A stretch of DNA of 64,000 nt, taken from positions 1 through 64,000 of the forward strand of contig NZ_JADEWI010000024.1 in the NCBI RefSeq assembly GCF_015207705.1, given 5' to 3'. Of the stretch, positions 55,607 to 64,000 are shown one piece after another. Within the stretch, counting starts at the first letter, position 1; every line of letters begins with the position of its first letter. The notes under the pieces were generated by a model. It saw only the letters and a list, made by a program, of their open reading frames with translations, was not told where the DNA came from and searched no databases. The stretch is from Nostoc sp. LEGE 06077 (GTDB lineage Bacteria > Cyanobacteriota > Cyanobacteriia > Cyanobacteriales > Nostocaceae). The translations under genes were made by a program, and so were the position numbers.

Positions 55607-55957
55607 TTACACCAGTTCAATAATTGCCATTTCCGCATGATCTCCACGCCGAGGTACAGTATGCAGAATGCGGGTGTAACCACCACTGCGATTACCATAC
55701 CGAGTAGGAGCTTGCTCAAACAAAGCATGAACCAGTTGTTTATCGTATATGTAACCTAAAGCTGCCCGACGTGATGCTAAAGAGCCGTCTTTAGCTAAGG
55801 TAATCATTTTATCTACTTCACTTCGCAGGGCTTTCGCTCTAATCAAAGTGGTGGTAATTCGACCATGACGAATTAGCTCAGTGGCTAAGGTACGCAGGAG
55901 AGCGCGACGCTGGTCAGCTGGTTTACCAAGTTTTTTAACCCGACAACGGTGACGCAT
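55607..55957 (-). CDS. rplQ: 50S ribosomal protein L17
   Basis: 116 residues. [20 protein letters not shown], then [20 protein letters not shown] and RNGGYTR-like [11 protein letters not shown], are typical. It follows rpoA by 33 bases, the standard alpha-operon order, and binds 23S rRNA near the exit tunnel. Confidence 0.97.
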   Translation of the reverse strand: MRHRCRVKKLGKPADQRRALLRTLATELIRHGRITTTLIRAKALRSEVDKMITLAKDGSLASRRAALGYIYDKQLVHALFEQAPTRYGNRSGGYTRILHTVPRRGDHAEMAIIELV

Positions 55958-55990
55958 AATAGTGGACTATGAACTATGAAAGGTTTTGCT

Positions 55991-56938
55991 TTAGTTGTGT
56001 TTGGAGCTTCTTTCTTGCGGTAGGGTAATCCCCAAACGTCGTTGCAGGGCTTCTACAACCTCTTCCGCTGATTTTTGACCAAAGTTTTTAATTTCTAACA
56101 GATCTTCTTGGGTAAAATCCAATAAATCTGCCACAGAATTAACTTGTGCGCGTTTGAGACAGTTATATGCGCGCACAGAAAGTTGCAATTCTTCGATGGG
56201 GATCTGAGCGGTTGGGTCGTCTGGAATATCCGAACCAATATCTGTTGGTTCTAAAGAAATATCTTTCAGCGGGTTGAATAAATCTACCAGAATACTGGCT
56301 GCTGAAGATAGTGCTTCTTGAGGAGAGAGACTGCCATTTGTCCAAACTTCTAATAACAGTCTGTCTTTTGTAATTGAGCCATCTACCCGTGCTTCTTCAA
56401 CACTGTAGTTAACTTTTCGCACTGGCATAAATACCGAGTCGATTTGCAAGAAGTCCAAAGATGTAGCTTCTTCTCTTCCTCGTTCTACAGTGCGATAACC
56501 CTTGCCTCGTTCGATCCGAAATTCCATTTCCAGCTTACCGCCCTCAGCCAGGGTAGCAACATATTGGGTAGGATCAACGACTTCTACTTCACTAGGTAAA
56601 TCAAAATGGGCTGCTGTCACTGTTGCTGGCCCAGTAACAAGCAATCTGCCAATTTGGGCTTGGGAAGAATAGCTTTTGAGAATAACTTCTTTCATTCTCA
56701 TCAAGATTTCTAGCACGTCTTCCCGCACACCAGGAACTGTGGCAAACTCGTGTGTTACACCCGCAATTCGTACTGCGGTAACAGCTGTTCCTTCCAAATT
56801 TGACAGTAACACCCGTCTGAGTGCATTACCAACAGTTGTGCCTTGACCACGCTCTAGGGGTTCTAAGACAAACTTACTGTAATGGCTCCGACTTTCCTCT
56901 GTACTAGACTCTACACATTCAATTTGAAACTGCGCCAC
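55991..56938 (-). CDS. rpoA: RNA polymerase alpha subunit
   Basis: 315 residues from the GTG at 56938 (MAQFQIECVESSTEESRSHY) with GGGAGG eight bases upstream; the 29 extra residues of the longer frame lack family resemblance. The N-terminal dimerisation domain has LEPLERGQGTTVGNALRRVL. The C-terminal domain (about 240-310) has LKRAQVNSVADLLDFTQED and FGQKSAEEVVEAL, with the helix-hairpin-helix that contacts DNA and activators. The 310-base leader between rpsK and this gene contains strong RNA structure. Confidence 0.97.
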   Translation of the reverse strand: MAQFQIECVESSTEESRSHYSKFVLEPLERGQGTTVGNALRRVLLSNLEGTAVTAVRIAGVTHEFATVPGVREDVLEILMRMKEVILKSYSSQAQIGRLLVTGPATVTAAHFDLPSEVEVVDPTQYVATLAEGGKLEMEFRIERGKGYRTVERGREEATSLDFLQIDSVFMPVRKVNYSVEEARVDGSITKDRLLLEVWTNGSLSPQEALSSAASILVDLFNPLKDISLEPTDIGSDIPDDPTAQIPIEELQLSVRAYNCLKRAQVNSVADLLDFTQEDLLEIKNFGQKSAEEVVEALQRRLGITLPQERSSKHN

Positions 56939-57248
56939 GGAGTAGCCTCCCTTGATTAAGGTGCTGCTAGCAATTAATTGCCTATTCAATTTACTTTTGC
57001 CCTGAACTTTCTTCAGGTTGATCAAACTGCCAAAATCCCAGGCTGTATCGGATCTCCTGATTCAGGGGCGATTATCCATATATATGGCGTTTTAGAAAGT
57101 ACAGTAGCTCTCCCCCTGAGAAGAGCTAACTGGCTTTTTAACGCCTAAGCCATCAGAAGTTATTTAGTATTCACATCAAAGCCTGAGTAGCTATTTAGAT
57201 GTGAATTTTTGATTAAACTTCTTGTCTTTGTTTCCTTACAGGTTCTAT
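56939..57248 (-). promoter_or_regulatory. Structured region between rpsK and rpoA
   Basis: 310 bases without a gene. On the minus strand GGCGTT (57146-57141) pairs with AACGCC (57091-57086). Inside is a stem CAG-T-TAGCTCT / AGAGCTA-CTG with a loop rich in G (57133-57102 region). A second inverted repeat, ATTCACATC at 57170-57178 and GATGTGAAT at 57199-57207, lies closer to rpsK and is followed on the plus strand by TTTTT. The arrangement suggests an internal promoter with a folded leader, a processing site or an attenuator before rpoA. The role is inference. Confidence 0.5.
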
Positions 57249-57644
57249 CTAGACTCGGCGGCGCTTTGGTGGACGGCAACCATTATGAGGAATTGGAGTA
57301 ATATCCCGAATAAGTGTAATTTCCAGTCCTGCTCCTTGAAGGGCGCGAATTGCAGTTTCTCTACCTGCACCAGGGCCACTGACCATCACTTCAATTTGAC
57401 GCATTCCTTGATCAATAGCTCGGCGGGCAGCACTTTCCGCTGCGGTTTGTGCGGCAAAGGGAGTTCCCTTTTTAGCTCCCTTAAAACCACTGGAACCTGC
57501 ACTTGCCCAGGAAATGACATCACCATTTTGATCGGTGATGGTGACAATGCTATTGTTGAAAGTAGATTGGATATAAGCAAGTCCGTTGGGTACGTTCCGC
57601 TTTTGCTTTTTACTCCCAGTTTTTTTAGTTGGTTGTCTCGCCAT
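57249..57644 (-). CDS. rpsK: 30S ribosomal protein S11
   Basis: 131 residues. [39 protein letters not shown] and the end [17 protein letters not shown] are diagnostic of S11, which lines the mRNA exit path. It follows rpsM by 54 bases. rpsD does not follow it, unlike in many other bacteria. Confidence 0.97.
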   Translation of the reverse strand: MARQPTKKTGSKKQKRNVPNGLAYIQSTFNNSIVTITDQNGDVISWASAGSSGFKGAKKGTPFAAQTAAESAARRAIDQGMRQIEVMVSGPGAGRETAIRALQGAGLEITLIRDITPIPHNGCRPPKRRRV

Positions 57645-57698
57645 ATTTGTTTAGTTAATTTAAGGGAAAACTTGCTCAGATGAGCAAGCAATGAACAA

Positions 57699-58079
57699 TT
57701 ATTTGCCAGGAGCCTTTTTCTTACCAGCCACTGTCTGCCTTCTCCCACGACGGGTTCTAGCATTAGTACGAGTTCTTTGCCCCCTGACTGGTAAACCCAT
57801 CCGATGTCGGCGACCTCTGTAGGTACCAATATCAATTAAGCGCTTGATGTTCATGCCTTCCAAGCGCCGCAAGTCACCTTCTACTTGATAGTTACTTTCT
57901 ATTTCTGCACGTAGGGTTGCGACATCGGCATCACTTAAGTCTTTAACGCGGGTGTCGGGATTGACACCTGTAGCCGCAAGAATTTCCTGCGACCTTGATA
58001 ACCCAATTCCATAAATGTAAGTCAGACCAATCTCAACGCGCTTATCGCGTGGCAGGTCTACGCCGGCAATACGTGCCAC
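57699..58079 (-). CDS. rpsM: 30S ribosomal protein S13
   Basis: 126 residues from the GTG at 58079 ([20 protein letters not shown]) with GGGAGAG upstream; the longer frame adds 36 unrelated residues. [19 protein letters not shown] and the Arg-rich tail [20 protein letters not shown] are typical. S13 contacts P-site tRNA and bridges to the large subunit. Confidence 0.97.
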   Translation of the reverse strand: MARIAGVDLPRDKRVEIGLTYIYGIGLSRSQEILAATGVNPDTRVKDLSDADVATLRAEIESNYQVEGDLRRLEGMNIKRLIDIGTYRGRRHRMGLPVRGQRTRTNARTRRGRRQTVAGKKKAPGK

Positions 58080-58199
58080 AATGAATCTCTCCCTGTTGTT
58101 CTCGCAATTTCTCTTAGCTAAGATGTGGTTGATAGTCCACATCTGGAATTTTTGTGGTGATTTTTCCCAGTCACGATTAACTCCCAAATGTTGAGAGTG

Positions 58200-58313
58200 T
58201 TATCCTTGACGTTGTTTGTGTTTGGGGTTGGAGCAAATCACCATAACGCGACCACGACGGCGAATCACGTTACACTTTTCACAAATTTTTTTGACAGAGG
58301 CTCGGACTTTCAT
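58200..58313 (-). CDS. rpmJ: 50S ribosomal protein L36
   Basis: 37 residues: [20 protein letters not shown], then [17 protein letters not shown]. Zinc-ribbon ligands Cys11, Cys14, Cys27 and His32 are all present, so it is the zinc-binding form. It lies between infA and rpsM, its conserved place. The gene is too short for the usual frame cut-off but certain. Confidence 0.97.
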   Translation of the reverse strand: MKVRASVKKICEKCNVIRRRGRVMVICSNPKHKQRQG

Positions 58314-58447
58314 GCCTTTCGTAATTGACTCCAAATATAAAATTATAGCATTTCTGGAAAAATATTACAGTTAAGTAAATGAGAACCCCCAACAAGTTGA
58401 TTTTATGGTACGATCCTTCACATATAACTAATTTTTTCTGGATTTAA

Positions 58448-58672
58448 TTATTTTTTCCGCAATCTATAGGTAATTCGGCCTTTTGTCAGGTCGTAGGGAG
58501 TTAATTCAACCTTGACGCGATCGCCTGGCAAAATCTTGATGTAGTTGCGGCGAATCTTTCCAGAAATGTGTGCTAGTACATTAAAACCATTGTCCAAATC
58601 AACGCGAAACATCGCGTTTGGTAAGGACTCAGTAACTGTACCTTCCATTTCAATCAAATCTTGCTTAGACAA
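58448..58672 (-). CDS. infA: Translation initiation factor IF-1
   Basis: 74 residues, an OB-fold: [57 protein letters not shown]. It binds the A site during initiation. It is preceded by a 205-base gap after adk that holds a GGAGTAGT/ACTACTCC inverted repeat (58824-58831, 58859-58866), so an internal promoter or partial terminator may separate the two. Confidence 0.97.
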
Positions 58673-58877
58673 TTTTTTTGTTCCTCAACTCAACAATTTT
58701 CCGTTCAATTGCAGCAGCATTAATCTGCAACTGAACACAATTAGAGAAATATATCAACAACTTATTAATATATCTTAGCTAAAATTGATCTGCATTCTGT
58801 TTTAAAAGGGGAGCGAGGAATTGGGAGTAGTGGTTGGTAAATACGATACTGCCCAATTACTACTCCTGAATCTTCGG

Positions 58878-59432
58878 CTAGGAAGCTAAAATGTTTTTCA
58901 ATTCACTAGTGACTTCTTCTTGGGATTGATTACCATTGACTGTTAGCAGCCTTTGGCGTTGACTGTAGTAATCAATTAAGGGTGCAGTTTCATTGCGGTA
59001 CACTTCTAGTCGACGGCGAATTACCTCTTCGGCATCATCTTTTCGTCCTCTAGCTAGTAAACGCGAGATCACCACGTCATCTGGTGCATCTAAGTTAACT
59101 ACCCTTTCGCCACCTTGAGCTGTTTTTGTCAGTAACTCTTCTAGAAAAGCTGCTTGCGTAACTTTGCGAGGAAAACCGTCTAAAATCCAGCCAGATTTTG
59201 CATCTGGTTGGTTTAAGCGTTCTTCCACTAAGTCTTGCACTAACTGATCAGGAACTAACTCACCACTATCAACATAACTTTGAGCTTTAATTCCCAGAGG
59301 AGTTTGCTCTTTCATCGCTTGCCTCAATATTTCTCCAGTGGAAATATGAGGAATTTGCAGGTGTTCTGCCAAAACTTGAGCTTGAGTTCCTTTACCCGCT
59401 CCAGGTGGCCCCAAGAAGATTAGTCGCGTCAC
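58878..59432 (-). CDS. adk: Adenylate kinase
   Basis: 184 residues, short form. P-loop [19 protein letters not shown], the AMP site [15 protein letters not shown] and [10 protein letters not shown], and the LID region [18 protein letters not shown] without the zinc-binding insertion. It interconverts 2 ADP with ATP and AMP. The GTG start shares its G with the secY TAG stop, so translation is coupled. Confidence 0.97.
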   Translation of the reverse strand: MTRLIFLGPPGAGKGTQAQVLAEHLQIPHISTGEILRQAMKEQTPLGIKAQSYVDSGELVPDQLVQDLVEERLNQPDAKSGWILDGFPRKVTQAAFLEELLTKTAQGGERVVNLDAPDDVVISRLLARGRKDDAEEVIRRRLEVYRNETAPLIDYYSQRQRLLTVNGNQSQEEVTSELKNILAS

Positions 59433-60745
59433 TATTGTTTCACCATTCCTTCATAACGCTGAGAGATAACGTAAGTCTGGACTTGTTTAGCGGTATCAAT
59501 TGCTACACCAACTAGGATTAACAGTGAAGTAGCACCTAATCCTTTAAAGGTTGGTACTTTCAACGCACTTTCCACAGCAGTAGGAATGATTGCCACCAAG
59601 CCTAAAAATATAGCTCCCAAAAAAGTTAAGCGGTTGATTACCCGCTCGATATATTCACTTGTAGCTTTACCTGGGCGAATTCCGGGAATACTCGAACCCA
59701 TTTTTTTTAAGTTCTGAGCTACATCAACTGGGTTAACAATCAATGAAGAGTAGAAGTAGCTAAAGAAAACAATCGATGTTAAGTAAACCAGCGCATAAAC
59801 CCAAGGTGCAGAACCACCAGGACTGAGATAGGTATTGACGATATTCGCCAATTCAGGGTTCTTAGTGAAGTTAGCAATTAACAGTGGCAAACTGAGGATG
59901 GCCGCTGCAAAAATAATCGGCATAACACCGCCAGAATTGAGGCGTAGGGGCAGATAGCTTCGCTGTTCTGCCAATACTCTCCGACCGACTTGACGACGAG
60001 CCGAAATGATGGGGATGCGGCGAATACCTTCTTGCACAAATACAATCCCAACAATGGTTGCTAGGAAAACCAAAACTAGTACAATTACCCGACCCACAAT
60101 TTCTCTACCGCCAACTTGCACTAAGTCGATGGTGTCGCCTAGAGATTTCGGTAGTGAAGCAACAATGTTGACAAAAATCAACAGTGATGCACCATTACCA
60201 ATACCTCGTTCTGTGATCAGTTCGGATGCCCACATAACGAACATAGAACCTGCGGTAAGAGCGATCGCAGTTTCAGCTACAAATAGTGGGCCTGGAGTCA
60301 AGGCAAACTGTTGCAGAAATAAAGCCGAAAACGCCGTACTTTGGAGAATTGCCCAGCCTACAGTCACATAACGTGTAATTTGCGAAATTTTCCGCCGTCC
60401 TGCTTCACCTTCATTTTTCTGTAAATTTTCTAAAGATGGGATCGCCGCAGTCAGCAATTGGATAATAATAGACGCATTGATAAAGGGCAAAATTCCTAAA
60501 GCAAAGACTCCCAAAGTCGAAAGTCCACGCCCAGAAAAGATATCCAATAACCCAAATATGGAATTGCTACCAGAAATGGCTTCGTGAAATCTAGTTCTAT
60601 CGATTCCTGGTACAGGCAGAAAGATACCTAGCCGAACCAGAATTAAAATACCGACAGTTACAAGCAGCCTGCCTCTCAGCCCAGCTGCTTGCGCCATCTG
60701 CATAAAAGTTTCTTGAGCCGTTGGGGCTTTATCTCGACTGATCAT
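59432..60745 (-). CDS. secY: Protein translocase subunit SecY
   Basis: 437 residues with ten membrane helices. [17 protein letters not shown] (plug region nearby), [22 protein letters not shown] [22 protein letters not shown]-like [15 protein letters not shown] and the cytoplasmic loop with [18 protein letters not shown] are typical. It is the channel of the Sec translocon in cytoplasmic and thylakoid membranes. It lies between rplO and adk as in the spc operon. Confidence 0.97.
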   Translation of the reverse strand: MISRDKAPTAQETFMQMAQAAGLRGRLLVTVGILILVRLGIFLPVPGIDRTRFHEAISGSNSIFGLLDIFSGRGLSTLGVFALGILPFINASIIIQLLTAAIPSLENLQKNEGEAGRRKISQITRYVTVGWAILQSTAFSALFLQQFALTPGPLFVAETAIALTAGSMFVMWASELITERGIGNGASLLIFVNIVASLPKSLGDTIDLVQVGGREIVGRVIVLVLVFLATIVGIVFVQEGIRRIPIISARRQVGRRVLAEQRSYLPLRLNSGGVMPIIFAAAILSLPLLIANFTKNPELANIVNTYLSPGGSAPWVYALVYLTSIVFFSYFYSSLIVNPVDVAQNLKKMGSSIPGIRPGKATSEYIERVINRLTFLGAIFLGLVAIIPTAVESALKVPTFKGLGATSLLILVGVAIDTAKQVQTYVISQRYEGMVKQ

Positions 60746-60815
60746 AGAGTGCTACCTTTTTCGTGAACCAGGCACTGGAAGGGAGTTGGCAGGTATTTAA
60801 GTGCGCGGTTGGGCT

Positions 60816-61262
60816 TCACTCTAAAACTTCACAACTTCCTCCAGCTGCCTCAATTTTGCTACGAGCTTGACCTGTGAAAGCTGCCGCTTTGACGTTGAGG
60901 GCAACGTTCAATTCCCCATTACCCAAAATTTTCAATGAACCCTTGACAGAGGTTAAAATACCTACGGCTTTTAAGGAATCCAATGTTACTTCTGTATTGG
61001 CTGGAAGAGAGGCTAACTTCTCTACATTTATCGTAGTGTAAATCTTGCGATTCACAAGTGGAAAGCCTTTCAGCTTGGGTATACGGCGGTACAATGGCTG
61101 CTGACCACCTTCAAAACCTGGTCTAGTACCACTACCAGAACGAGATTTTTGACCTCGCATACCGAGACCAGCACTGGCACCTTGACCAGCAGAAATACCC
61201 CTACCTACACGGCGACGGCGTTTTTTCGAGCCTTTTTGAGGCTTAACATCGTTGAGTCTCAT
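60816..61262 (-). CDS. rplO: 50S ribosomal protein L15
   Basis: 148 residues. [38 protein letters not shown] and [19 protein letters not shown] are the conserved Gly/Arg-rich extension and RNA-binding parts of L15. It follows rpsE by 45 bases with no rpmD (L30) between, as in cyanobacteria and plastids. Confidence 0.97.
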   Translation of the reverse strand: MRLNDVKPQKGSKKRRRRVGRGISAGQGASAGLGMRGQKSRSGSGTRPGFEGGQQPLYRRIPKLKGFPLVNRKIYTTINVEKLASLPANTEVTLDSLKAVGILTSVKGSLKILGNGELNVALNVKAAAFTGQARSKIEAAGGSCEVLE

Positions 61263-61307
61263 GATGTTATTAGTATTTTTTACAAGAAATTTGTAAGTGG
61301 ATCTCTA

Positions 61308-61832
61308 CTAAATGTAGAGTTTTTCAATAGCAATACCACGATCTTCAGCAACTTCAGCAAGAGTACGCAATGTAGATAAAGCATTGACGGCGGCTCTAGC
61401 ATTATTGAGTGGGTTGTTAGAACCGAGTTGTTTAGCTAAAACGTTGCGAACTCCGGCTAATTCCAGTACAGTCCGCACAGCACCACCAGCGATTACACCA
61501 GTACCAGGTGCGGCTGGACGCATAATCACTTTAGCACCACCACCAATACCATCAATCGGATGGGGAATAGAATTAGATTTTGTAATCGGAATGTCAATTA
61601 AGTGTTTTTTGCCATCGGCTACACCTTTTTTAACAGCACCGATTACATCTGAGGCTTTACCTACTCCAACCCCAACTTGACCACGTTCGTTACCCACGAC
61701 GACGATAGCTCGGAAGCTGAGTTTTTTACCACCCTTAACGACCTTGCTCACACGCCGGATTTGGATTACGCGCTCTTGCCAGTTAGTTTCTTCTTTTTTT
61801 GCGCGATTAGCTTTACGACGACCTGTTGCCAT
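61308..61832 (-). CDS. rpsE: 30S ribosomal protein S5
   Basis: 174 residues. [40 protein letters not shown] and [19 protein letters not shown] are conserved in S5, which contributes to decoding accuracy. It is preceded by a 196-base gap that contains heptamer repeats and a GTCGGC-TTC-GCCGAC hairpin. Confidence 0.97.
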   Translation of the reverse strand: MATGRRKANRAKKEETNWQERVIQIRRVSKVVKGGKKLSFRAIVVVGNERGQVGVGVGKASDVIGAVKKGVADGKKHLIDIPITKSNSIPHPIDGIGGGAKVIMRPAAPGTGVIAGGAVRTVLELAGVRNVLAKQLGSNNPLNNARAAVNALSTLRTLAEVAEDRGIAIEKLYI

Positions 61833-61849
61833 AATTCATGCTCTCTTAA

Positions 61850-61898
61850 TGTCATTTGTCAGTTGTCATTTGTCAGTTGTCATTTGTCCTTTGTCATT
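61850..61898. repeat. Seven heptamer repeats TGTC(A/C)(T/G)T in the rpsE-rplR gap
   Basis: Units TGTCATT and TGTCAGT alternate, with one TGTCCTT, for seven contiguous heptamers. They lie inside the ribosomal operon just upstream of rpsE, followed by a hairpin GTCGGC (61939-61944) / GCCGAC (61948-61953) with loop TTC. Confidence 0.85.
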
Positions 61899-62028
61899 TA
61901 CCTAATGACCAATGACAAATGAATACCAGTTGCTACAAGTCGGCTTCGCCGACGACAGTCGCTTTAAGTCGGGAAACCCTCCTACAGCGCTGTCTCCCCA
62001 AAACACTGGCTCCTAATGACTAATGACT

Positions 62029-62391
62029 TTAAAAATCCAACCCAGCTTCGCGTGCGGCTTCAGCCAGTGTTTTGATTCGACCGTGATACAAGTTACCACC
62101 CCGATCAAAAACTACTCTAGTAATGCCTTTTTCAATGGCTCTGACTGCAATTAATTTCCCAACTTGCGCGGATGCTTCGCAGTTAGCACCAGAAGCTAAA
62201 TTCGCTTTCAACTCTGTGTCTAAAGTTGATGCCGCCACTAAAGTGTGATGCTGGGTATCATCAATTACTTGTGCGTAAATATGTTCGTTAGAGCGAAATA
62301 TGGCTAGGCGTGGGCGTTCTGGAGAACCGTTGACCTTGCCACGGACGCGGCGATGACGACGCTGTTTTGATTCTCTACGAGTAAGTTTCAT
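62029..62391 (-). CDS. rplR: 50S ribosomal protein L18
   Basis: 120 residues. [40 protein letters not shown] and [21 protein letters not shown] are characteristic. L18 binds 5S rRNA with L5. It starts 2 bases after the rplF stop. Confidence 0.97.
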   Translation of the reverse strand: MKLTRRESKQRRHRRVRGKVNGSPERPRLAIFRSNEHIYAQVIDDTQHHTLVAASTLDTELKANLASGANCEASAQVGKLIAVRAIEKGITRVVFDRGGNLYHGRIKTLAEAAREAGLDF

Positions 62392-62393
62392 GT

Positions 62394-62942
62394 TTACTTC
62401 TTACCTTTACCTCCGGTCTTACCAGCTTTGCGTCTGACTACTTCACCCGCATAGCGAATACCTTTACCCTTGTAAGGTTCTGGTGGTCGGACAGCACGAA
62501 TTTTAGCAGCTGTATTACCTACAATTTCTTTGTCATAGCCACTGACTATGACATTAGTGTTGTTTTCTACAGCAAACTGAATTCCTTCTGGTGGTTCAAT
62601 GTTTACTTGATGGCTGAAACCCATGTTTAAAACTAGGTTACGCCCTTGCACTTGAGCGCGATAACCTACCCCTTGAATTTCCAAACGACGCTGAAAACCT
62701 TGGGAAACTCCTTCTACCATGTTGGCAACCAATGTCCGGCTTAAACCGTGCAATTGGCGGGAGGTGCGGGAATCATCTTTCCGAACTACTTGCAATGTTT
62801 CCCCTTCTTGGCTAACTGTCACGTTAACAGGTAGATCTCGTGACAGTTCACCTTTGGGGCCTTTTACCAAAACCTTTGTGCCATCAATGGTGACTTGCAC
62901 TTTGGCGGGAATAGTAATTGGTCGTTTACCAATACGAGACAT
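62394..62942 (-). CDS. rplF: 50S ribosomal protein L6
   Basis: 182 residues, two L6 domains. [20 protein letters not shown], then [20 protein letters not shown], and the end [20 protein letters not shown] are conserved. L6 lies near the factor-binding site of the large subunit. The 82-base gap to rpsH holds four TTTTGAC repeats. Confidence 0.97.
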   Translation of the reverse strand: MSRIGKRPITIPAKVQVTIDGTKVLVKGPKGELSRDLPVNVTVSQEGETLQVVRKDDSRTSRQLHGLSRTLVANMVEGVSQGFQRRLEIQGVGYRAQVQGRNLVLNMGFSHQVNIEPPEGIQFAVENNTNVIVSGYDKEIVGNTAAKIRAVRPPEPYKGKGIRYAGEVVRRKAGKTGGKGKK

Positions 62943-62986
62943 GATCTTTTGTCCTTTGTTCTTTGTCTAAAGTCAACAGTAAAGGC

Positions 62987-63014
62987 TTTTGACTTTTGAC
63001 TTTTGACTTTTGAC
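62987..63014. repeat. Heptamer repeat TTTTGAC (4 units)
   Basis: Four perfect consecutive TTTTGAC units between rpsH and rplF. They are identical in unit to the copies at 55582-55602. Confidence 0.9.
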
Positions 63015-63024
63015 TTTATAACTT

Positions 63025-63426
63025 CTACCAGACGTAGCAAAGCACTTCACCACCCAAGTTCTGACGGCGAGCTTCACGGTCGGTCATGATGCCACTAGAT
63101 GTGGAAATAATGGCAATACCGATGCCGCCTAGCACTCTGGGTAATTCTTTTCTGTTGGAATAAACGCGTAACCCAGGCTTGCTCACTCTTTTCAAAGCGG
63201 TAATCAAAGGTTGGCGATTTTTACCCTTGTATTTTAAGGAAACCACCAGATGACGTTTTATGCCTTCTCCGGTTTCTGAAAATTCCGAAATAAATCCTTC
63301 TTCCTGTAGCACTTTAGCAATACTACGGGTCATTTTAGTGGCTGGCACTTGTGTTGTTTGATGCCTTGCCATATTCGCATTGCGGATGCGCGTCAGCATA
63401 TCTGCAATTGTGTCGTTAGCCGCCAT
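63025..63426 (-). CDS. rpsH: 30S ribosomal protein S8
   Basis: 133 residues. [20 protein letters not shown] at the start and [20 protein letters not shown] followed by VLCYVW at the end are diagnostic. S8 organises the central 16S rRNA domain. It follows rplE by 20 bases; rpsN (S14), which stands here in many bacteria, is absent, as in other cyanobacteria. Confidence 0.97.
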   Translation of the reverse strand: MAANDTIADMLTRIRNANMARHQTTQVPATKMTRSIAKVLQEEGFISEFSETGEGIKRHLVVSLKYKGKNRQPLITALKRVSKPGLRVYSNRKELPRVLGGIGIAIISTSSGIMTDREARRQNLGGEVLCYVW

Positions 63427-63446
63427 CGTTCCCTCTTTAGATGAAC

Positions 63447-63995
63447 TTATTGATCGCGAAAGGGCATTCCCAATTCTTTGAGTAAAGCGCGGCCCTCTTC
63501 GTCATTTTTTGCTGTAGTAATGATGGAAATATCCAGACCACGAATTTGATCAACGCTATCGTATTCGACTTCTGGAAATATTAGCTGTTCTCTTACGCCT
63601 AGAGTATAGTTGCCGCGACCGTCAAAGCTTTTAGGACTAATGCCCCGAAAGTCACGAATTCTAGGCAGTGTCAAGCTGATGAGGCGGTCGAGAAAGGCAT
63701 ACATTCTCTCACCTCTGAGAGTTACCATAATTCCTACAGGCATACCCTGACGGATTTTAAAGCCAGCGATCGCTTTCTTCGCCCTTGTCACTACAGGTTT
63801 TTGACCAGTAATCAGTGCAATTTCGTTGATAGAAGCTTCTAGTGCTTTAGCGTTTTGTGCTGCTTCGCCCAAACCCCGGTTAATAGTAACCTTGATCACC
63901 TTCGGTACTTGATGAACGTTGGTGTATTGAAACTGATTCGTGAGTTTGGGGACGATTGTCTCTTGATATACAGTTTTGAGTCTTGTTGTCGCCAT
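63447..63995 (-). CDS. rplE: 50S ribosomal protein L5
   Basis: 182 residues, complete, with its ATG only 5 bases from the window end. [58 protein letters not shown] and [19 protein letters not shown] are conserved. L5 binds 5S rRNA and contacts the P-site tRNA. The upstream genes of the S10/spc cluster should continue beyond the window. Confidence 0.97.
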   Translation of the reverse strand: MATTRLKTVYQETIVPKLTNQFQYTNVHQVPKVIKVTINRGLGEAAQNAKALEASINEIALITGQKPVVTRAKKAIAGFKIRQGMPVGIMVTLRGERMYAFLDRLISLTLPRIRDFRGISPKSFDGRGNYTLGVREQLIFPEVEYDSVDQIRGLDISIITTAKNDEEGRALLKELGMPFRDQ

Positions 63996-64000
63996 AGTTT

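Noticed and set aside
57170-57207. Inverted repeat followed by TTTTT on the plus strand as a terminator
   Set aside because: All genes here are on the minus strand; on that strand no T-run follows, so it is not a terminator of the cluster.
57386-57835. 149-codon frame overlapping rpsK and rpsM on the same strand
   Set aside because: It lies out of frame over two certain ribosomal genes and has no family resemblance.
1-64000. tRNA, rRNA, tmRNA or CRISPR arrays
   Set aside because: Gaps between genes were read for cloverleaf-type T-loop sequences and regular spacers; none was convincing by eye. A covariance-model scan would be needed to exclude short RNAs.

Overview
The window looks like a chromosomal segment of a filamentous, probably heterocyst-forming cyanobacterium of the Nostoc/Anabaena group. 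The evidence is cyanobacterial genes (a Ycf37-type photosystem I assembly protein, the Rubisco assembly factor Raf1, the small photosystem I subunit PsaX, a NatD-like permease, a protein kinase fused to a histidine kinase), many copies of the octamer GCGATCGC (HIP1), heptanucleotide tandem repeats typical of these genomes, and pairs of PD-(D/E)XK proteins (Uma2, Rpn/DUF2887). This is inferred from gene content; no rRNA or tRNA gene was seen.

Layout. 1-4000: the end of an IS630-type transposase, then on the minus strand ycf37, a periplasmic binding protein, rplT-rpmI and a secreted protein built of four 94-residue repeats. 4000-5000: a small accessory stretch with a frameshifted acyl-carrier-like gene, a perfect 26-bp palindrome and an unknown gene. 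5000-19000: mostly housekeeping genes on both strands (UvrD-type helicase, GT-C glycosyltransferase, raf1, a REC-GAF regulator, menG/ubiE, DUF445, an HD-type c-di-AMP phosphodiesterase, an ADP-ribosylglycohydrolase-like protein, aroQ with a 45-residue gene in front). 19300-27300: topA, a conserved pair of unknown function (97 residues plus DUF6745), a PvuII-like cytosine methyltransferase without visible nuclease, an SGNH hydrolase with a DUF4864 protein. 27300-45900: larE, a hybrid histidine kinase, natD-like permease, psaX, lipA, a response regulator, a 1872-residue Ser/Thr-histidine kinase, deoC, recO, an MFS transporter, a GT4 glycosyltransferase, Uma2 and SMI1/KNR4 proteins. 45900-52100: matrixin-like protease, secG, gpmI, an ABC-F ATPase, a DUF2887 nuclease with an HTH-like neighbour.

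52200-64000 is one minus-strand translation/secretion cluster, transcribed rplE-rpsH-rplF-rplR-rpsE-rplO-secY-adk-infA-rpmJ-rpsM-rpsK-rpoA-rplQ-truA-rplM-rpsI-rpmE-prfA, closed by a good intrinsic terminator at 52159-52204. It lacks rpsN, rpmD and rpsD at their usual bacterial positions, as expected for cyanobacteria, and several of its gaps hold heptamer repeats or structured RNA.

No clear-cut new defence or biosynthetic system is visible. The best leads for undescribed biology are the 97-residue/DUF6745 pair, the four-repeat cysteine protein, the 45-residue gene before aroQ, the acyl-carrier-like remnant, and the folded leader between rpsK and rpoA. Several starts were moved from the longest open frame to an internal start with a better Shine-Dalgarno sequence; each case is explained in the entry.
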